Of a DNA stretch of 64,000 nt, positions 42,966 to 52,383 are shown one piece after another. Both the position numbers and the translations under genes were made by a program. The DNA is from Bacteroidales bacterium UBA3653. Its GTDB lineage: Bacteria; Bacteroidota; Bacteroidia; Bacteroidales; Paludibacteraceae. Each line of letters starts with the position of its first letter. Position 1 is the stretch's first letter. The notes below the pieces were generated by a model, which worked only from the letters and a program-made list of their open reading frames with translations, was not told the origin of the DNA and searched no databases. The stretch covers positions 62,001 to 126,000 of the forward strand of contig DFKE01000017.1 in the NCBI GenBank assembly GCA_002373505.1, in the 5' to 3' direction.

Positions 42966-43008
42966 AATCCCTATACGCTTGCGTATATGGGATTTTTTAA
43001 ATATTTTG
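42966..43008 (+). terminator. Hairpin with degenerate promoter ahead of a DUF1016 relic
   Basis: AATCCCTATACGC pairs with GCGTATATGGGATT (one bulge), followed by six T. TTG at 42979-42981 is in the loop, and TTTG at 43005-43008 lies where the -7 should be, but the TA is lost. It resembles the intact composite at 33392-33435. Confidence 0.55.
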
Positions 43009-43028
43009 TAACTTCGGCACGCCCCTAA

Positions 43029-43442
43029 AGGGTATCCACTCCGAGATTACAGTCGCAGTATCCTGCAACTACCAAATATTTACCTCAAAATATTCAAATA
43101 TGCGAGCATAACGAAAATTTTGGTTCAAATATTTGTATAAAACGATGGTATTTGTTTTATAATCAGCATGATACAAAACTATTACAATCTGTAATAGAAA
43201 TGAACGGTGCAAAACTATTACAACCTGTAATAGAATCTGACAAAGAGAAACTCCAACAACCAGTTGGAGAATTTCCGTCTCCGTTTGCATGTGTTCCGTG
43301 GGGACATCACATTGCCATTATTTCCAAATGCAAATCCGTTGACGAAGCGTTGTTCTATATCGGTAAGACGATAGAGCAGGGTATGAGTCGTGCAGCGCTG
43401 GTGAACTGCTGCAAAAAGAAATGCGTGAAACAAAACGGCTGA
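43029..43442 (+). pseudogene. DUF1016 (YhcG/PDDEXK nuclease-domain) N-terminal remnant
   Basis: The frame is open from 43029 without an ATG until late. RWYLFYNQHDTKLLQ and especially FACVPWGHHIAIISKCKSV and EALFYIGKTIEQGMSRAAL match the N-terminal domain of DUF1016 proteins, which in full carry a C-terminal PD-(D/E)XK nuclease domain. About 250 C-terminal residues are missing, and the frame ends at 43442. DUF1016 proteins are common near restriction-modification genes. Confidence 0.75.
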
Positions 43443-43549
43443 TGAAAGCGAATAAGTAACCACCGACCGATAAACTGGAAAATGAGTTACGGGGACTGTG
43501 AAAGCATGAGTGGATTAGAATATAAAATGTAATTTTTTGACGAAAAAAC

Positions 43550-43580
43550 TTGCATATATCAAGAAAAAGCAGTGTTTTTG
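43550..43580 (+). promoter_or_regulatory. Relic promoter upstream of an ATPase remnant
   Basis: TTG (43550-43552), 20 bases, TGTTTTTG (43573-43580), one base off TAnnTTTG. Sequence closely resembles the yceD promoter at 959-989. Confidence 0.55.
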
Positions 43581-43631
43581 CAACCGCTATTGAATTAACG
43601 GCCATTGCAAAAACTCAAAACAAGTAAAATT

Positions 43632-43757
43632 ATGAAGTTCTACGACAGGGAAAAGGAACAGTGAGAACTATTGCGAATCCGAGAAATGGCTTACACGGAC
43701 ATGAGCCGGATGACATTGGTGATCATTGGGAGATAATCGATGAGCGAAAAAACAATA
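43632..43757 (+). pseudogene. AAA ATPase (DUF234-associated type) N-terminal remnant
   Basis: Starts MKFYDREKEQ then stops; reading on in the shifted frame gives ELLRIREMAYTDMSRMTLVI, the usual start of Bacteroidetes archaeal-type ATPases just before Walker A. At least one frameshift or deletion and a loss of nearly all of the gene are visible. A terminator follows, so the rest was removed cleanly. Confidence 0.65.
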
Positions 43758-43760
43758 CAG

Positions 43761-43791
43761 AATGCAGGGACGAAATCTCCTGCATTTTTTT
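43761..43791 (+). terminator. Intrinsic terminator after ATPase remnant
   Basis: AATGCAGG (43761-43768) pairs with CCTGCATT (43779-43786), followed by a T-tract. Confidence 0.8.
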
Positions 43792-44110
43792 ATTATAAAT
43801 GCTACTTTTTTTTGTGAAAAAGTTTGGTTATGTCGTTCATTAGTAGCATTTTTGTGAGCTGAAATAACAAATAATTGTTAGTTTTAGCTCACGATGGGTG
43901 TTGCAAGAAAAGTCCGACGATATCGGACGAATTCGTTTCTGATGCAGATGGTGTAGATTATTCGGAAATTCCGAATTTATGGACAATTGTTAGAAAATTT
44001 CAAATAGTTCGACTTTCATTGCAAAATGAATAAAAAGTGCGTTTTAGAATTCAAATACGCCTTATTTTGTAAGCAAAAACGATTATTTTAATAAATTTTT
44101 TATTAAAATC
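43792..44110 (+). other. Non-coding gap before the defence-like operon
   Basis: No gene seen. It has hairpins GTCCGA-CGATA-TCGGAC (about 43910-43926) and ATTCGGA-AAT-TCCGAAT (about 43960-43976). An AT-only inverted repeat, ATTTTAATAA / TTATTAAAAT (44085-44109), abuts the next promoter. Confidence 0.5.
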
Positions 44111-44141
44111 TTGTATATTTGGATTTTTTTATGTAATTTTG
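44111..44141 (+). promoter_or_regulatory. Promoter of the defence-like operon
   Basis: TTG (44111-44113), 20 bases, TAATTTTG (44134-44141). It is the only strong promoter found between 44,000 and 52,500, so the seven following genes may form one transcription unit. Confidence 0.75.
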
Positions 44142-44162
44142 CGCTGTAAAATGTGCGTGTGT

Positions 44163-45212
44163 ATGATAGACAAGTATCAGAAAATGGATTTATCGGCGCT
44201 ATATGATAGTGGTCAACGGTTAGGTAGGCTGAGAGATGTGGCTTATTTGGTTCCTGGCTACTATTCAAAGTATAGTAGGATATTTACATTAAAAGAGTGC
44301 CGAGAAATTAGTGGATCCAGAATAGAGGGATTCTCCGCTATTTTAGGTTGTCGTATAGCGATTGAACGTAGCGCGGTGCGTGTATTGCTAAGTCCTAAAG
44401 ATATAAAAGATTTTCTTGATGCAGACTTTCAGCAATATTCTACATTCTTAATTACAACAGACCATAACACTCCCGATTTTGCAGAGCGTTTTCCGTTAGC
44501 GGCGGAGTATCTGCGAGAGTGTATGGTATTATTAATGGGTTATGGCGCCAAGTTAGAAACGATACTTCGCCCACATATCCGTGAGGCGATGGATAGGAAA
44601 AAAGTGGTACTGTCCACTGCGAAGAATATTTGTCACTCTATGTTGGATGCCGAGAAAAATGTTGTGCCTACGGTAGGTGCATATATGTGTAGTTTTCCGC
44701 ATGACACTTTTCAAAACTATCCGGCATATATGGCCATTTTGAATTCGAGAGTGTTTTCGTATGTGTTCTATCATCGTATGAAAGCGAAGGATAATGAGGG
44801 GTGGAATAAGATAGAGATATTAGAGAATATGCCGATTCCATATATATCAAATGATTTTGAGGTACTGCGAAACTTATCGGAATGCTTGCTATATCTGATG
44901 AGACCAGATGTGCCATTCTTGTTCAATAGAATGCCAAATGCAAGAATAGCATATTATCTAACGAAAATCATGGATATGGTGGTGTATGAATTGTATTTTC
45001 CACGCTATATGCATGAGCATCGATTTGAGATTATCCCTATCGTAAGCATGGCTCCATTTATGTTTACTATGATACCGATGGAGGATCGTATTAGAGATAC
45101 CTACGAATGGTTCCAACGACCGGATAATTTTATTCGTCAACAAATGGAGTTATTGGATACTCGTAGTCCGGAATTGTTGTATAAGATTCAAACCTTTAAT
45201 CCGAATGAGTAA
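44163..45212 (+). CDS. Methylase-type target-recognition protein (TaqI/Eco57I C-terminal-like) without methylase motifs
   Basis: A 349-residue protein. The part from about 140 to 240 (KVVLSTAKNICHSMLDAEKN, YMAILNSRVFSYVFYHRMKA and ILENMPIPYIS) and the later VVYELYFPRYM match the C-terminal specificity region of Eco57I/TaqI-type enzymes. The SAM-binding and NPPY catalytic motifs are absent. It could be a DNA-recognition subunit for the ATPase whose start overlaps its stop. ATG at 44163 is chosen because earlier starts fall on the promoter. A degraded restriction gene is the alternative, but the frame is clean. Confidence 0.6.
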   Translation: MIDKYQKMDLSALYDSGQRLGRLRDVAYLVPGYYSKYSRIFTLKECREISGSRIEGFSAILGCRIAIERSAVRVLLSPKDIKDFLDADFQQYSTFLITTDHNTPDFAERFPLAAEYLRECMVLLMGYGAKLETILRPHIREAMDRKKVVLSTAKNICHSMLDAEKNVVPTVGAYMCSFPHDTFQNYPAYMAILNSRVFSYVFYHRMKAKDNEGWNKIEILENMPIPYISNDFEVLRNLSECLLYLMRPDVPFLFNRMPNARIAYYLTKIMDMVVYELYFPRYMHEHRFEIIPIVSMAPFMFTMIPMEDRIRDTYEWFQRPDNFIRQQMELLDTRSPELLYKIQTFNPNE

Positions 45213-47076
45213 GATTCAATCTATACATATCAAAAACTTCAAGTTTTTCGGAGAAGAAGCACCGATTGTATTGAACGGAAAGAATCTGTTACTTTATGGA
45301 GAAAACGGAAGCGGAAAGAGCTCCATCTATAATGCATTGTATACATTATTGGAAGCGGCATCTAAAGATCCTGCCGGGGTTCAAAAGTATTTTCTTCCAT
45401 TATCTCCAACTAACTCGGAGTCGCTTGTAAATATACATGCCAAAACCGATGGAGAAGGAAATATTGATTCGTTTATAGAAATCACGGATGATGCGGGAAA
45501 GACATATCGACTTTCTGGCAACGATGCAGAATTATGCGGGGATCCGTCATTTCAGGAATCACAACGCGCATCTGGATTTATAAACTATCAATCATTGTTT
45601 CATTTCCAGGTGTTCCGCAATAGCGAAGAGTCAAATCTGCATGAAGTATTTAAACGTGCGATAATACCATATCTCCCATGTTCGGCTTATGAATACATGG
45701 GAAATACTCTAACTACGGTATATGACTTATTCAAAGCATATTTGGATGTGTACTCGATAATGCAAGATAATCCCAAAGGGAAAAAGGTTATATATCGGAA
45801 TAGTGTATTATATCAAAATTATTTAAAGTTAGAGAAGCGGATCAATAAGGAACTAAGCGAGGTGATTGAGTTTGTTAATGTGCAACTTCCATCTATTCTA
45901 AGGCAATTGGGATACACCTTTAACGCATATCTGCGATATACAGACCAGGGGCATGATAAATATGATATGAGGTTGGAGTTCCATCCATTTGGTGTGTATT
46001 TGGAGATAGATGAATATGAGGGAAAGAAATTCAGCGAAAATGCGCCAATCAAACATCCTAATGTGTTCTTGAATGAAGCTAAGATGTCTGCACTGGCTTT
46101 CGCTATCCGTTGGGCTATCTTTACAAAGAAAGTAGGTTCTGCTTTGGCGCCGGATGTGCTTCATGTATTGGCATTAGATGACTTGATGATAAGTTTGGAT
46201 ATGAGCAATAGAGAAAAGCTCATAGATTTAATACTGAATAGTTACCGAGGCCAATATCAAATTTTATTCTTTACCCACGACGCAAATTTATATACTTTCG
46301 TTGATCGTAAAATCACTCAATTTAAACAACGCGATGAGTGGATAAAGAAGGAAATGTATGTAGGGAAACATCTTAATAGAGAAATTCCGGTCATCATAGA
46401 TGGAGAATGTGATTCGTTAGAGAAGGCGAGAAAATACTATCAAGCCAGAGACTATACTGTTTCTGCATTGTATCTAAGAAAGGCTATAGAGGAATACATA
46501 CAGGAGTATCTACCCGAAGAATATTGCAAAAATGCAGATGGCAAGTTCGTGGATTTAAACACTTTGTGGAAACGATTCGTGAAAATGTCAAATCAGGTTC
46601 CTCAGCCTATCAAAGAAGCATTTGATCAATCGCGTCTGCTCATCTTAAATCCATCTGTTCACTATCAACGGCTTTCAATGCCGGTATATAGAGGAGAGTT
46701 GGTGAAGGCCTTCAAGATGGTAGACGAATTGAAAGCCCTGACGTTGGACGTAAAGATTTTGCTTATTGCAAAAGGGAGCACACTAGTATTCAAGCATCCT
46801 ATGGTAAATTACACATTCGAGTTTGAAGTGATAGAAGATGCGATTCGAGGAAAGAACGAAGACCCTAAATGTCACATTAAGACATGGCAATATAATGGGA
46901 TAGAGTTCTATGACTTTAGAACCGGAAGCCAAGGCAATCCTCCTCATGTGGCAGAACCTAAGTTAGAACGAATGATAAGTAATTTAATGTCTGTTTCTCA
47001 GTTAAATATCACAAGAGAGTTGTTCTTGGAAAACACTCAAATAGAAGGAGGAACTTTAAAAGAAGCTATGGAGTGA
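45205..47076 (+). CDS. SMC/RecF-like ATPase with HEPN-like C-terminal region
   Basis: A 623-residue ATPase: Walker A YGENGSGKSS (31-40), an ABC-like signature region NEAKMSALAFAIRW (about 292-305), Walker B HVLALDDLMISLD (about 318-330) and H-switch FFTHDANLY. After about 400 comes a helical part, ARKYYQARDYTVSALYLRKA then RLLILNPSVHYQ (about 477-488), resembling HEPN-type helices with an R...NxxxH motif. Such ATPases act in restriction or abortive-infection systems. It overlaps the preceding gene by eight bases, so the two are probably produced together. Confidence 0.72.
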   Translation: MSKIQSIHIKNFKFFGEEAPIVLNGKNLLLYGENGSGKSSIYNALYTLLEAASKDPAGVQKYFLPLSPTNSESLVNIHAKTDGEGNIDSFIEITDDAGKTYRLSGNDAELCGDPSFQESQRASGFINYQSLFHFQVFRNSEESNLHEVFKRAIIPYLPCSAYEYMGNTLTTVYDLFKAYLDVYSIMQDNPKGKKVIYRNSVLYQNYLKLEKRINKELSEVIEFVNVQLPSILRQLGYTFNAYLRYTDQGHDKYDMRLEFHPFGVYLEIDEYEGKKFSENAPIKHPNVFLNEAKMSALAFAIRWAIFTKKVGSALAPDVLHVLALDDLMISLDMSNREKLIDLILNSYRGQYQILFFTHDANLYTFVDRKITQFKQRDEWIKKEMYVGKHLNREIPVIIDGECDSLEKARKYYQARDYTVSALYLRKAIEEYIQEYLPEEYCKNADGKFVDLNTLWKRFVKMSNQVPQPIKEAFDQSRLLILNPSVHYQRLSMPVYRGELVKAFKMVDELKALTLDVKILLIAKGSTLVFKHPMVNYTFEFEVIEDAIRGKNEDPKCHIKTWQYNGIEFYDFRTGSQGNPPHVAEPKLERMISNLMSVSQLNITRELFLENTQIEGGTLKEAME

Positions 47077-47123
47077 TGAAACAGAGAGGTGAAATGTAAA
47101 ATTGAAGATAAATCAAGTATAAG

Positions 47124-47492
47124 ATGAAATTGATAGCAACAACGGAAGATGTATTCGCGGCATCGCGATTACAAGTGATGATAAAGCAAGCATTGCAGGG
47201 GGACGATCAGACAGGGTCGACCATCGAGACGTGGGCCTATACCCGCTCAAGAGATAATTACGACATCATCTACCATGATGCAAAGCAGTATGTGGATGCT
47301 CCGGAAAAGAATGTGATTTTCCGAATGGAATTAGACGGATGTAATTTGGTGTTTCAAACGGCCCATTGGGTGAATAAACCAACTCCTACGCGAGAGATGG
47401 ATAGTTTGCATACCGGAAGATTGTTGGAAATGTTGCTATCTCATTTCTCGCGTTACATCTCTCAAGTGTCGGTGTCAAATTTCAACTATTGA
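47124..47492 (+). CDS. Hypothetical protein of 122 residues in defence-like operon
   Basis: Not recognised. Starts MKLIATTEDVFAASRLQVM, with no membrane helix or catalytic motif seen. It contains alternating charged/hydrophobic segments suggesting an alpha/beta fold. Six bases before the HEPN gene, so it may be its partner, for instance a neutralising or sensing protein. This is context only. Confidence 0.55.
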   Translation: MKLIATTEDVFAASRLQVMIKQALQGDDQTGSTIETWAYTRSRDNYDIIYHDAKQYVDAPEKNVIFRMELDGCNLVFQTAHWVNKPTPTREMDSLHTGRLLEMLLSHFSRYISQVSVSNFNY

Positions 47493-47498
47493 TGTTCT

Positions 47499-48815
47499 AT
47501 GGACGCGAATATCATAATTGTAAACCAGAGCAGTGGCAATAGTTTGCTTCAGGAAGCCTTTGATAATCTCGATGGCTATTTGCAGAATATAACAAGCCTA
47601 AGAGACGCGTTTTATTGCAACGAAGAGGCATTGTCTCAACACTTGTCTCGCCAACGAGAGGAATATAATGCCATGCACGAAAGATGTACCATCACAGAGA
47701 CAGATGGTGCGAAAATAATTTCTGTGCCCAATGCAGAAATATATTTATACAAGAAATTGCAAAAGAATGTCTTGCGTGCTGTACGAGCAACCGAGTTAAT
47801 ACCTCCTTGTTATTTGGCTGCTTTAATATCATCGTATGATGCATTCTTCGGGGGAATTATCAGGTCCTTTTATAATATTTGTCCAGATAAGTTACGAGAT
47901 AGCGAGAAAACATTCACGTATAAAGATCTAGAAAATCTTCAATCTTTGAAGGATGTGAAGAAATCTATCATAGATAAAAAGATTGATACAGAATTGCGCG
48001 AGTCACACATTGAGCAACTTAATTGGCTGGCAGGACAATTAGAGGTATCAACCTTAACGGAGTTCAATGGCTTCAGTGACTTTGTAGAGATAACACAAAG
48101 GCGTAATTTGTTCGTGCATGCGGACGGAATAGTATCCGATCAATATATTAAAGTTTGTCAAAATCACAAAGCCTTAGATGAGAATATTCAAGCGGGAGCA
48201 AAATTAGATGTTTCTAGAGAGTATTTCGAGAAGGCATATCATGTGCTATACCGTATTGGAATTATGTTAACCTTTACGATGCTGAATATCTTATTCAAAA
48301 AAGGTGATGAGGAAGTAAAGGTTGAAATAGATGAGAAGCTGATAGAGTACATCTATTATATGATCTATGCAGAGCAGTATGCGGATGCTGTTATTGTATC
48401 CAATTTCGCTCTTGGGAAAAGCTTTAAGCATAATCAGATCAATCGTGTATATTATGCATTGAATTTAGCACAATCACACAAGTGGCTTGGAAATAAAGGT
48501 GAGTGCAAGAAGGCTCTCAAGCAGATAGATTGGACAGCATGCCTACATGAATTGCAATTGCCGAAACATGTTCTTCTCGGAGACTACAAGAGTGCTTATG
48601 CGTGTATGGATCGTATAGGAAAAAACAACAAGATTATTTCGCCAGCGGCATATAGAGAATGGCCTATTTTTAAAGAGCTGCGCGAGGAAGAGCAATTTAA
48701 AAAAACGTACGAGAAGATATTCGGAGAGCCATTTGTTTCTACCGCCAAAGTGGTAGTAGAGAAGTATGCATCGCCTAGCGAAGAAACTAAAGTGCGTGAT
48801 GATTCTGAGGAATAA
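47499..48815 (+). CDS. HEPN-domain protein (RNLFVH motif), putative RNase effector
   Basis: A 438-residue mostly helical protein. The motif QRRNLFVHADGIV (residues 200-212) has the RxxxxH signature (R202, H207) of HEPN ribonucleases, preceded by a long helix pair. The C-terminal half (about 275-400) resembles helical repeats (YAEQYADAVIVSNFALGKS...). HEPN RNases are effectors in toxin-antitoxin and abortive-infection systems. The small gene just upstream is a candidate partner. Confidence 0.72.
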   Translation: MDANIIIVNQSSGNSLLQEAFDNLDGYLQNITSLRDAFYCNEEALSQHLSRQREEYNAMHERCTITETDGAKIISVPNAEIYLYKKLQKNVLRAVRATELIPPCYLAALISSYDAFFGGIIRSFYNICPDKLRDSEKTFTYKDLENLQSLKDVKKSIIDKKIDTELRESHIEQLNWLAGQLEVSTLTEFNGFSDFVEITQRRNLFVHADGIVSDQYIKVCQNHKALDENIQAGAKLDVSREYFEKAYHVLYRIGIMLTFTMLNILFKKGDEEVKVEIDEKLIEYIYYMIYAEQYADAVIVSNFALGKSFKHNQINRVYYALNLAQSHKWLGNKGECKKALKQIDWTACLHELQLPKHVLLGDYKSAYACMDRIGKNNKIISPAAYREWPIFKELREEEQFKKTYEKIFGEPFVSTAKVVVEKYASPSEETKVRDDSEE

Positions 48816-48836
48816 TATCTGAAATAAGGTAGTCGC

Positions 48837-49685
48837 ATGAAGAAAAGGACGATTTTTTATGATTTTAGAAAAGGCATAGATTTCGACTTGCCATCAAGAC
48901 GGATGTTGGAGAAACGTCTTGGCGATTACGATGCATTGGCAGAATATACCATATGCGCGGTAAGAGATATGGGTCATAATATTTCAAGTAGCGCGAATAA
49001 AAAATCGTTCTTTAGAGAAAAGCTCAAGCAGCACAAGGTTAATATGGGAAGTTATGTGGATTACCCCCTAAAGGAGCGAGATTTATGTATGCTGTTTATG
49101 GTTAATACAACTGCAATGCTGAATGAGTTTATTGATATGTACGCGAGAGACATTCGTTCATTGATCAATCCTGCTTTTGTATTACCTGGAGATATGGGGT
49201 TAAGTAAGTTAGACAAATTATTATTGGCATTTGGGCGCAACGGAATAACTCTTGCAACTCCAGATTGGGTTATGCAATGTCTCGATTATTATAGACATGT
49301 ACGCAATAGCATAGCGCATAATGATGGCGAAAAACGGATGTGTGCTGAGGAGTTTGCGGCAATTAAAATAGATGATATTCAAAATGATTATCCTATTTTT
49401 ACCGGCAAAGCGCCCAATCCAGTTGATAAAATATGCATGGATGATTTCTATTTTTATTCTGCATGTGTCAAGCACTTTGCTAATTATACAGTTATGGCAC
49501 TAAAAGGGAGAGTAGATTGGGCTAATCTCGGAGATATTCATCCGCTTTTTAGACCGGAAAATATACCTGCTGGTACTAACCCAAAGACATGGATCAATCA
49601 TGTGTTGAATGATTATCATTGCAATGCTACCAAGGAAGATCGAGAAAAGATATACGAAAGCATCAAGGCAAAGAAAGGGAAATAA
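48837..49685 (+). CDS. Second HEPN-like protein (RNSIAH motif)
   Basis: A 282-residue helical protein with YYRHVRNSIAHNDGEK (151-166), giving R156-xxxx-H161 of the HEPN type, unrelated in the rest to the 438-residue HEPN protein. Two HEPN genes next to each other may act as a pair. It lies 21 bases after the first and 150 bases before a KAP ATPase. Some RNSIAH-type proteins are not nucleases, so activity is uncertain. Confidence 0.65.
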   Translation: MKKRTIFYDFRKGIDFDLPSRRMLEKRLGDYDALAEYTICAVRDMGHNISSSANKKSFFREKLKQHKVNMGSYVDYPLKERDLCMLFMVNTTAMLNEFIDMYARDIRSLINPAFVLPGDMGLSKLDKLLLAFGRNGITLATPDWVMQCLDYYRHVRNSIAHNDGEKRMCAEEFAAIKIDDIQNDYPIFTGKAPNPVDKICMDDFYFYSACVKHFANYTVMALKGRVDWANLGDIHPLFRPENIPAGTNPKTWINHVLNDYHCNATKEDREKIYESIKAKKGK

Positions 49686-49835
49686 TGAACAATAATCAAT
49701 ATACGTATAACTAGCATCCAGAGTGGAGCGCTATGTAAGTGATGATAGATAATGTATCGAGGATGATGATGTATGTAGAATTATGATGAGCACAAAAGAT
49801 TTGGAAAAGAACATTCTATGAATTAATATCAGGTT
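49686..49835 (+). other. 150-base gap inside the defence-like gene set
   Basis: AT-rich, no consensus promoter or terminator seen. The next gene may be read through from upstream or from an unrecognised promoter. Confidence 0.4.
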
Positions 49836-51167
49836 ATGACAACGATAGACATAACATCGGAGCTGAGCCGCTTTGAGAGGCACTTGGAGAATAATCCAAG
49901 AACGATATTCTCTGCGAAGTATGGAGATGGGAAAACCTATTTCCTAAAGGAGTATATAGAGCAACACAAGGAAAATACAGTGTTTATTGTATTACATCCG
50001 ATAAACTATTCGGTTGCGGGAAACGAAGACATATTTGAATATATCAAGCGAGATATTTTAGTAGATTTAGCAAGGAGAAAGGAGTTCAAAGAGGTAGATT
50101 GGGAAGAAGTGGCAAAAACATTATTCTCGTATGATAATTTAATAGAGACTAATAAAGAATTAGCGGATGCATTGCCGGATACATTTTTTGCGAAACCATT
50201 AGCAAAGGCAGTGATGATACCGTTCAACTGGTTCAAAAAGGTAGATGATAAGTATGCAATAGATAAGTTCTTTGCTCGATTTGAGGATTTGCAAGGTAGC
50301 ATTTTCGAGAAAGACCATTTTACAATTGCTATACAAGAGACTATAAAGAGAATCCAGGAGACAGGACGAAAATGCGTATTGATAATTGAGGATTTGGATA
50401 GAATAGATCCTGGTCATTTGTTTAGAATCTTGAATGTGCTAGGTGCACATATTGATGAAGATATGAATTCAAATAAGTTTGGTTTTGACAATATCGTAGC
50501 AGTGCTAGATTATGCCGTAACGGAACATATCTTCTATCATTTTTACGGTGAAAGCGCGAACTACGAGGGTTATATGTCCAAATTTACAAGTCACAACATA
50601 TTTGACTACTCTATAACTCGCGAAGCTAAAAAGTTCCTTGTCAGTTATCTGCGTAACGAATGCAAGATTGGAGATGCGGGAATCGATTATTCTTGGCATA
50701 GCGATGGAAGGATGGGGATTCCAAGCATAAAAAGAAAACTTGAGAAACTTTCTGTACGGGATGTTGTAAATGTGTTGGATGATATAGATAAACAATATGT
50801 CAATGATAATATCCATTTGGGGCATTATATGATTAATCCCAAAGAACCAATTGTAAAATTGTTGGCAGTATTAACAAGATTGAATATAGTAGTAGACCAG
50901 AAAAGGCTCATAGATTATCTTCATCAAGATACAGAAAACTATGCGATATTGGGAGCATTTACGTTATCACAACCTGAAATTACTTATAAAAAGTTGGAGT
51001 TCAAACAGCGCAGTGTAATTATTCAAACAGAAAAGATAGATGAAGTAACAACAGTAAAGTTTTCTCCTATACTAAGCGGCACTATAGGACGTTATGAAGA
51101 CAAAACACCTCTGATTTTAGAAGAAGTATATAAGTGTGTACATGATTGTCTTGTTAATGCAAATTAA
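49836..51167 (+). CDS. KAP-like P-loop NTPase (second)
   Basis: A 443-residue ATPase with Walker A SAKYGDGKTYF (26-36) and Walker B KCVLIIEDLDRID (179-191), as in the KAP family. The DLDR end of Walker B is typical. No membrane helix is obvious in the insert (about 100-150), unlike many KAP proteins. The C-terminal 180 residues are of unknown fold. KAP ATPases of defence islands are thought to sense or relay infection signals to a nuclease; the next gene encodes a candidate nuclease. Confidence 0.7.
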   Translation: MTTIDITSELSRFERHLENNPRTIFSAKYGDGKTYFLKEYIEQHKENTVFIVLHPINYSVAGNEDIFEYIKRDILVDLARRKEFKEVDWEEVAKTLFSYDNLIETNKELADALPDTFFAKPLAKAVMIPFNWFKKVDDKYAIDKFFARFEDLQGSIFEKDHFTIAIQETIKRIQETGRKCVLIIEDLDRIDPGHLFRILNVLGAHIDEDMNSNKFGFDNIVAVLDYAVTEHIFYHFYGESANYEGYMSKFTSHNIFDYSITREAKKFLVSYLRNECKIGDAGIDYSWHSDGRMGIPSIKRKLEKLSVRDVVNVLDDIDKQYVNDNIHLGHYMINPKEPIVKLLAVLTRLNIVVDQKRLIDYLHQDTENYAILGAFTLSQPEITYKKLEFKQRSVIIQTEKIDEVTTVKFSPILSGTIGRYEDKTPLILEEVYKCVHDCLVNAN

Positions 51168-51192
51168 AAGAATTTTGAAAATCCCGCTAGAC

Positions 51193-52299
51193 ATGTTACT
51201 AACAAAAAACGAAATTAAAAAGCGGCTAACAGATTTAGATACTCAATTGGCTGATCAAAGAGAAAGTGTTCTATTTCTTGCATCTTCAGTATTGGGTAGA
51301 GATGTTTCATTACCCTCTTTGCACGGAATTATAGGAAGCAAAAATAGAGATTTTGCAGATATAGAAAGGAGGCAATTCACATCTGTTGATGAATTTCAGT
51401 CTATATGGGCAGAAAACATGATATCTTTTTATGAACCATACAAAAAATATTGGAAGTCTGAAAAAGACTTACCGTCCATTTTAAAATTGTACAAAGATGA
51501 CATCATTAGGCAATATATTCTTTTATTTCAAGAAAGGAATTATTACCGTTGGTATGAACAAAGGATTAGAGAAAAACCATCTGAACCTTTGTGGGAACTT
51601 TGGTTTGGTAGCAAAATTATCTTTGGGTTATATGTGGCATTATCATTTTGTGATGACGGAACATTTAAGTTTAAGCCCAGTGAAGTGAGAAAAGTTCCTT
51701 ATCATTATTGGACTATAGGAAATATTTTAGGAGTCAAAGGATTTGTCAATGGGGAAACGGGGAATTTATACCCAATAAGGAATATCGATGATTTGCTTAT
51801 GTTTTATGAACATATCATCTATTGTTCATCTAGTTCTGTGTATGAAAAGGTTATCTACACTAAATATATTGAATACTTAAAGTCCTCACCTAATGTATTA
51901 GAAGAACCCTTTTTGATACCAGAACTTCATTATGAGGGTAAGGAACAAAAATGTACTTATCGGTTGGATTTTGCAATTTGTAATCCATACACATTTGAAA
52001 CGATAGGGTTTGAATTAAGTCCCGCATCGACGCATATGGCAATTCAAAGGGCGTGTGGCAAAACTCAGCAACAAATCAATGCTGAACTTTCAAAGAAGTG
52101 GGAGAATGAGTGTGCCAAAAGAAATAGTTATTTTGGTAAATATGGAATCACAATAATTACTTTTACAGATTCTGATTTAAAAGATATCGATTCTTGTTTT
52201 GATAAGATTAAGTTTTACTTACAAAAAAGGAGACATATGCCTCAGCCAATAGATGAAACCGTTCTTAAAATTGAATCTTTAATAGAAGAAAAAGAATAG
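51193..52299 (+). CDS. Putative PD-(D/E)XK-type nuclease-like protein
   Basis: A 368-residue protein. Residues about 245-282 read ELHYEGKEQK...YRLDFAICNP...TIGFELSP, an order of E, D and E-x-S that resembles a PD-(D/E)XK core whose Lys is replaced; this is weak evidence. The rest is helical and unrecognised. ATG at 51193 is chosen because it starts 25 bases after the KAP gene; the upstream start at 51136 would overlap it. The pairing with the KAP ATPase suggests a sensor-effector pair. Confidence 0.5.
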   Translation: MLLTKNEIKKRLTDLDTQLADQRESVLFLASSVLGRDVSLPSLHGIIGSKNRDFADIERRQFTSVDEFQSIWAENMISFYEPYKKYWKSEKDLPSILKLYKDDIIRQYILLFQERNYYRWYEQRIREKPSEPLWELWFGSKIIFGLYVALSFCDDGTFKFKPSEVRKVPYHYWTIGNILGVKGFVNGETGNLYPIRNIDDLLMFYEHIIYCSSSSVYEKVIYTKYIEYLKSSPNVLEEPFLIPELHYEGKEQKCTYRLDFAICNPYTFETIGFELSPASTHMAIQRACGKTQQQINAELSKKWENECAKRNSYFGKYGITIITFTDSDLKDIDSCFDKIKFYLQKRRHMPQPIDETVLKIESLIEEKE

Positions 52300-52383
52300 C
52301 GATATGACTATGAAAAGCTATAGAGATAAATAGTTGATGCTAATTTTAGACATATTGCTCGACATGATGACGAGAAAGAAGGT

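Noticed and set aside
43443..44110. Possible tRNA or small RNA gene in the long gap
   Set aside because: No cloverleaf or known RNA pattern was found; the stretch is explained in part by an ATPase remnant, a promoter and a terminator.
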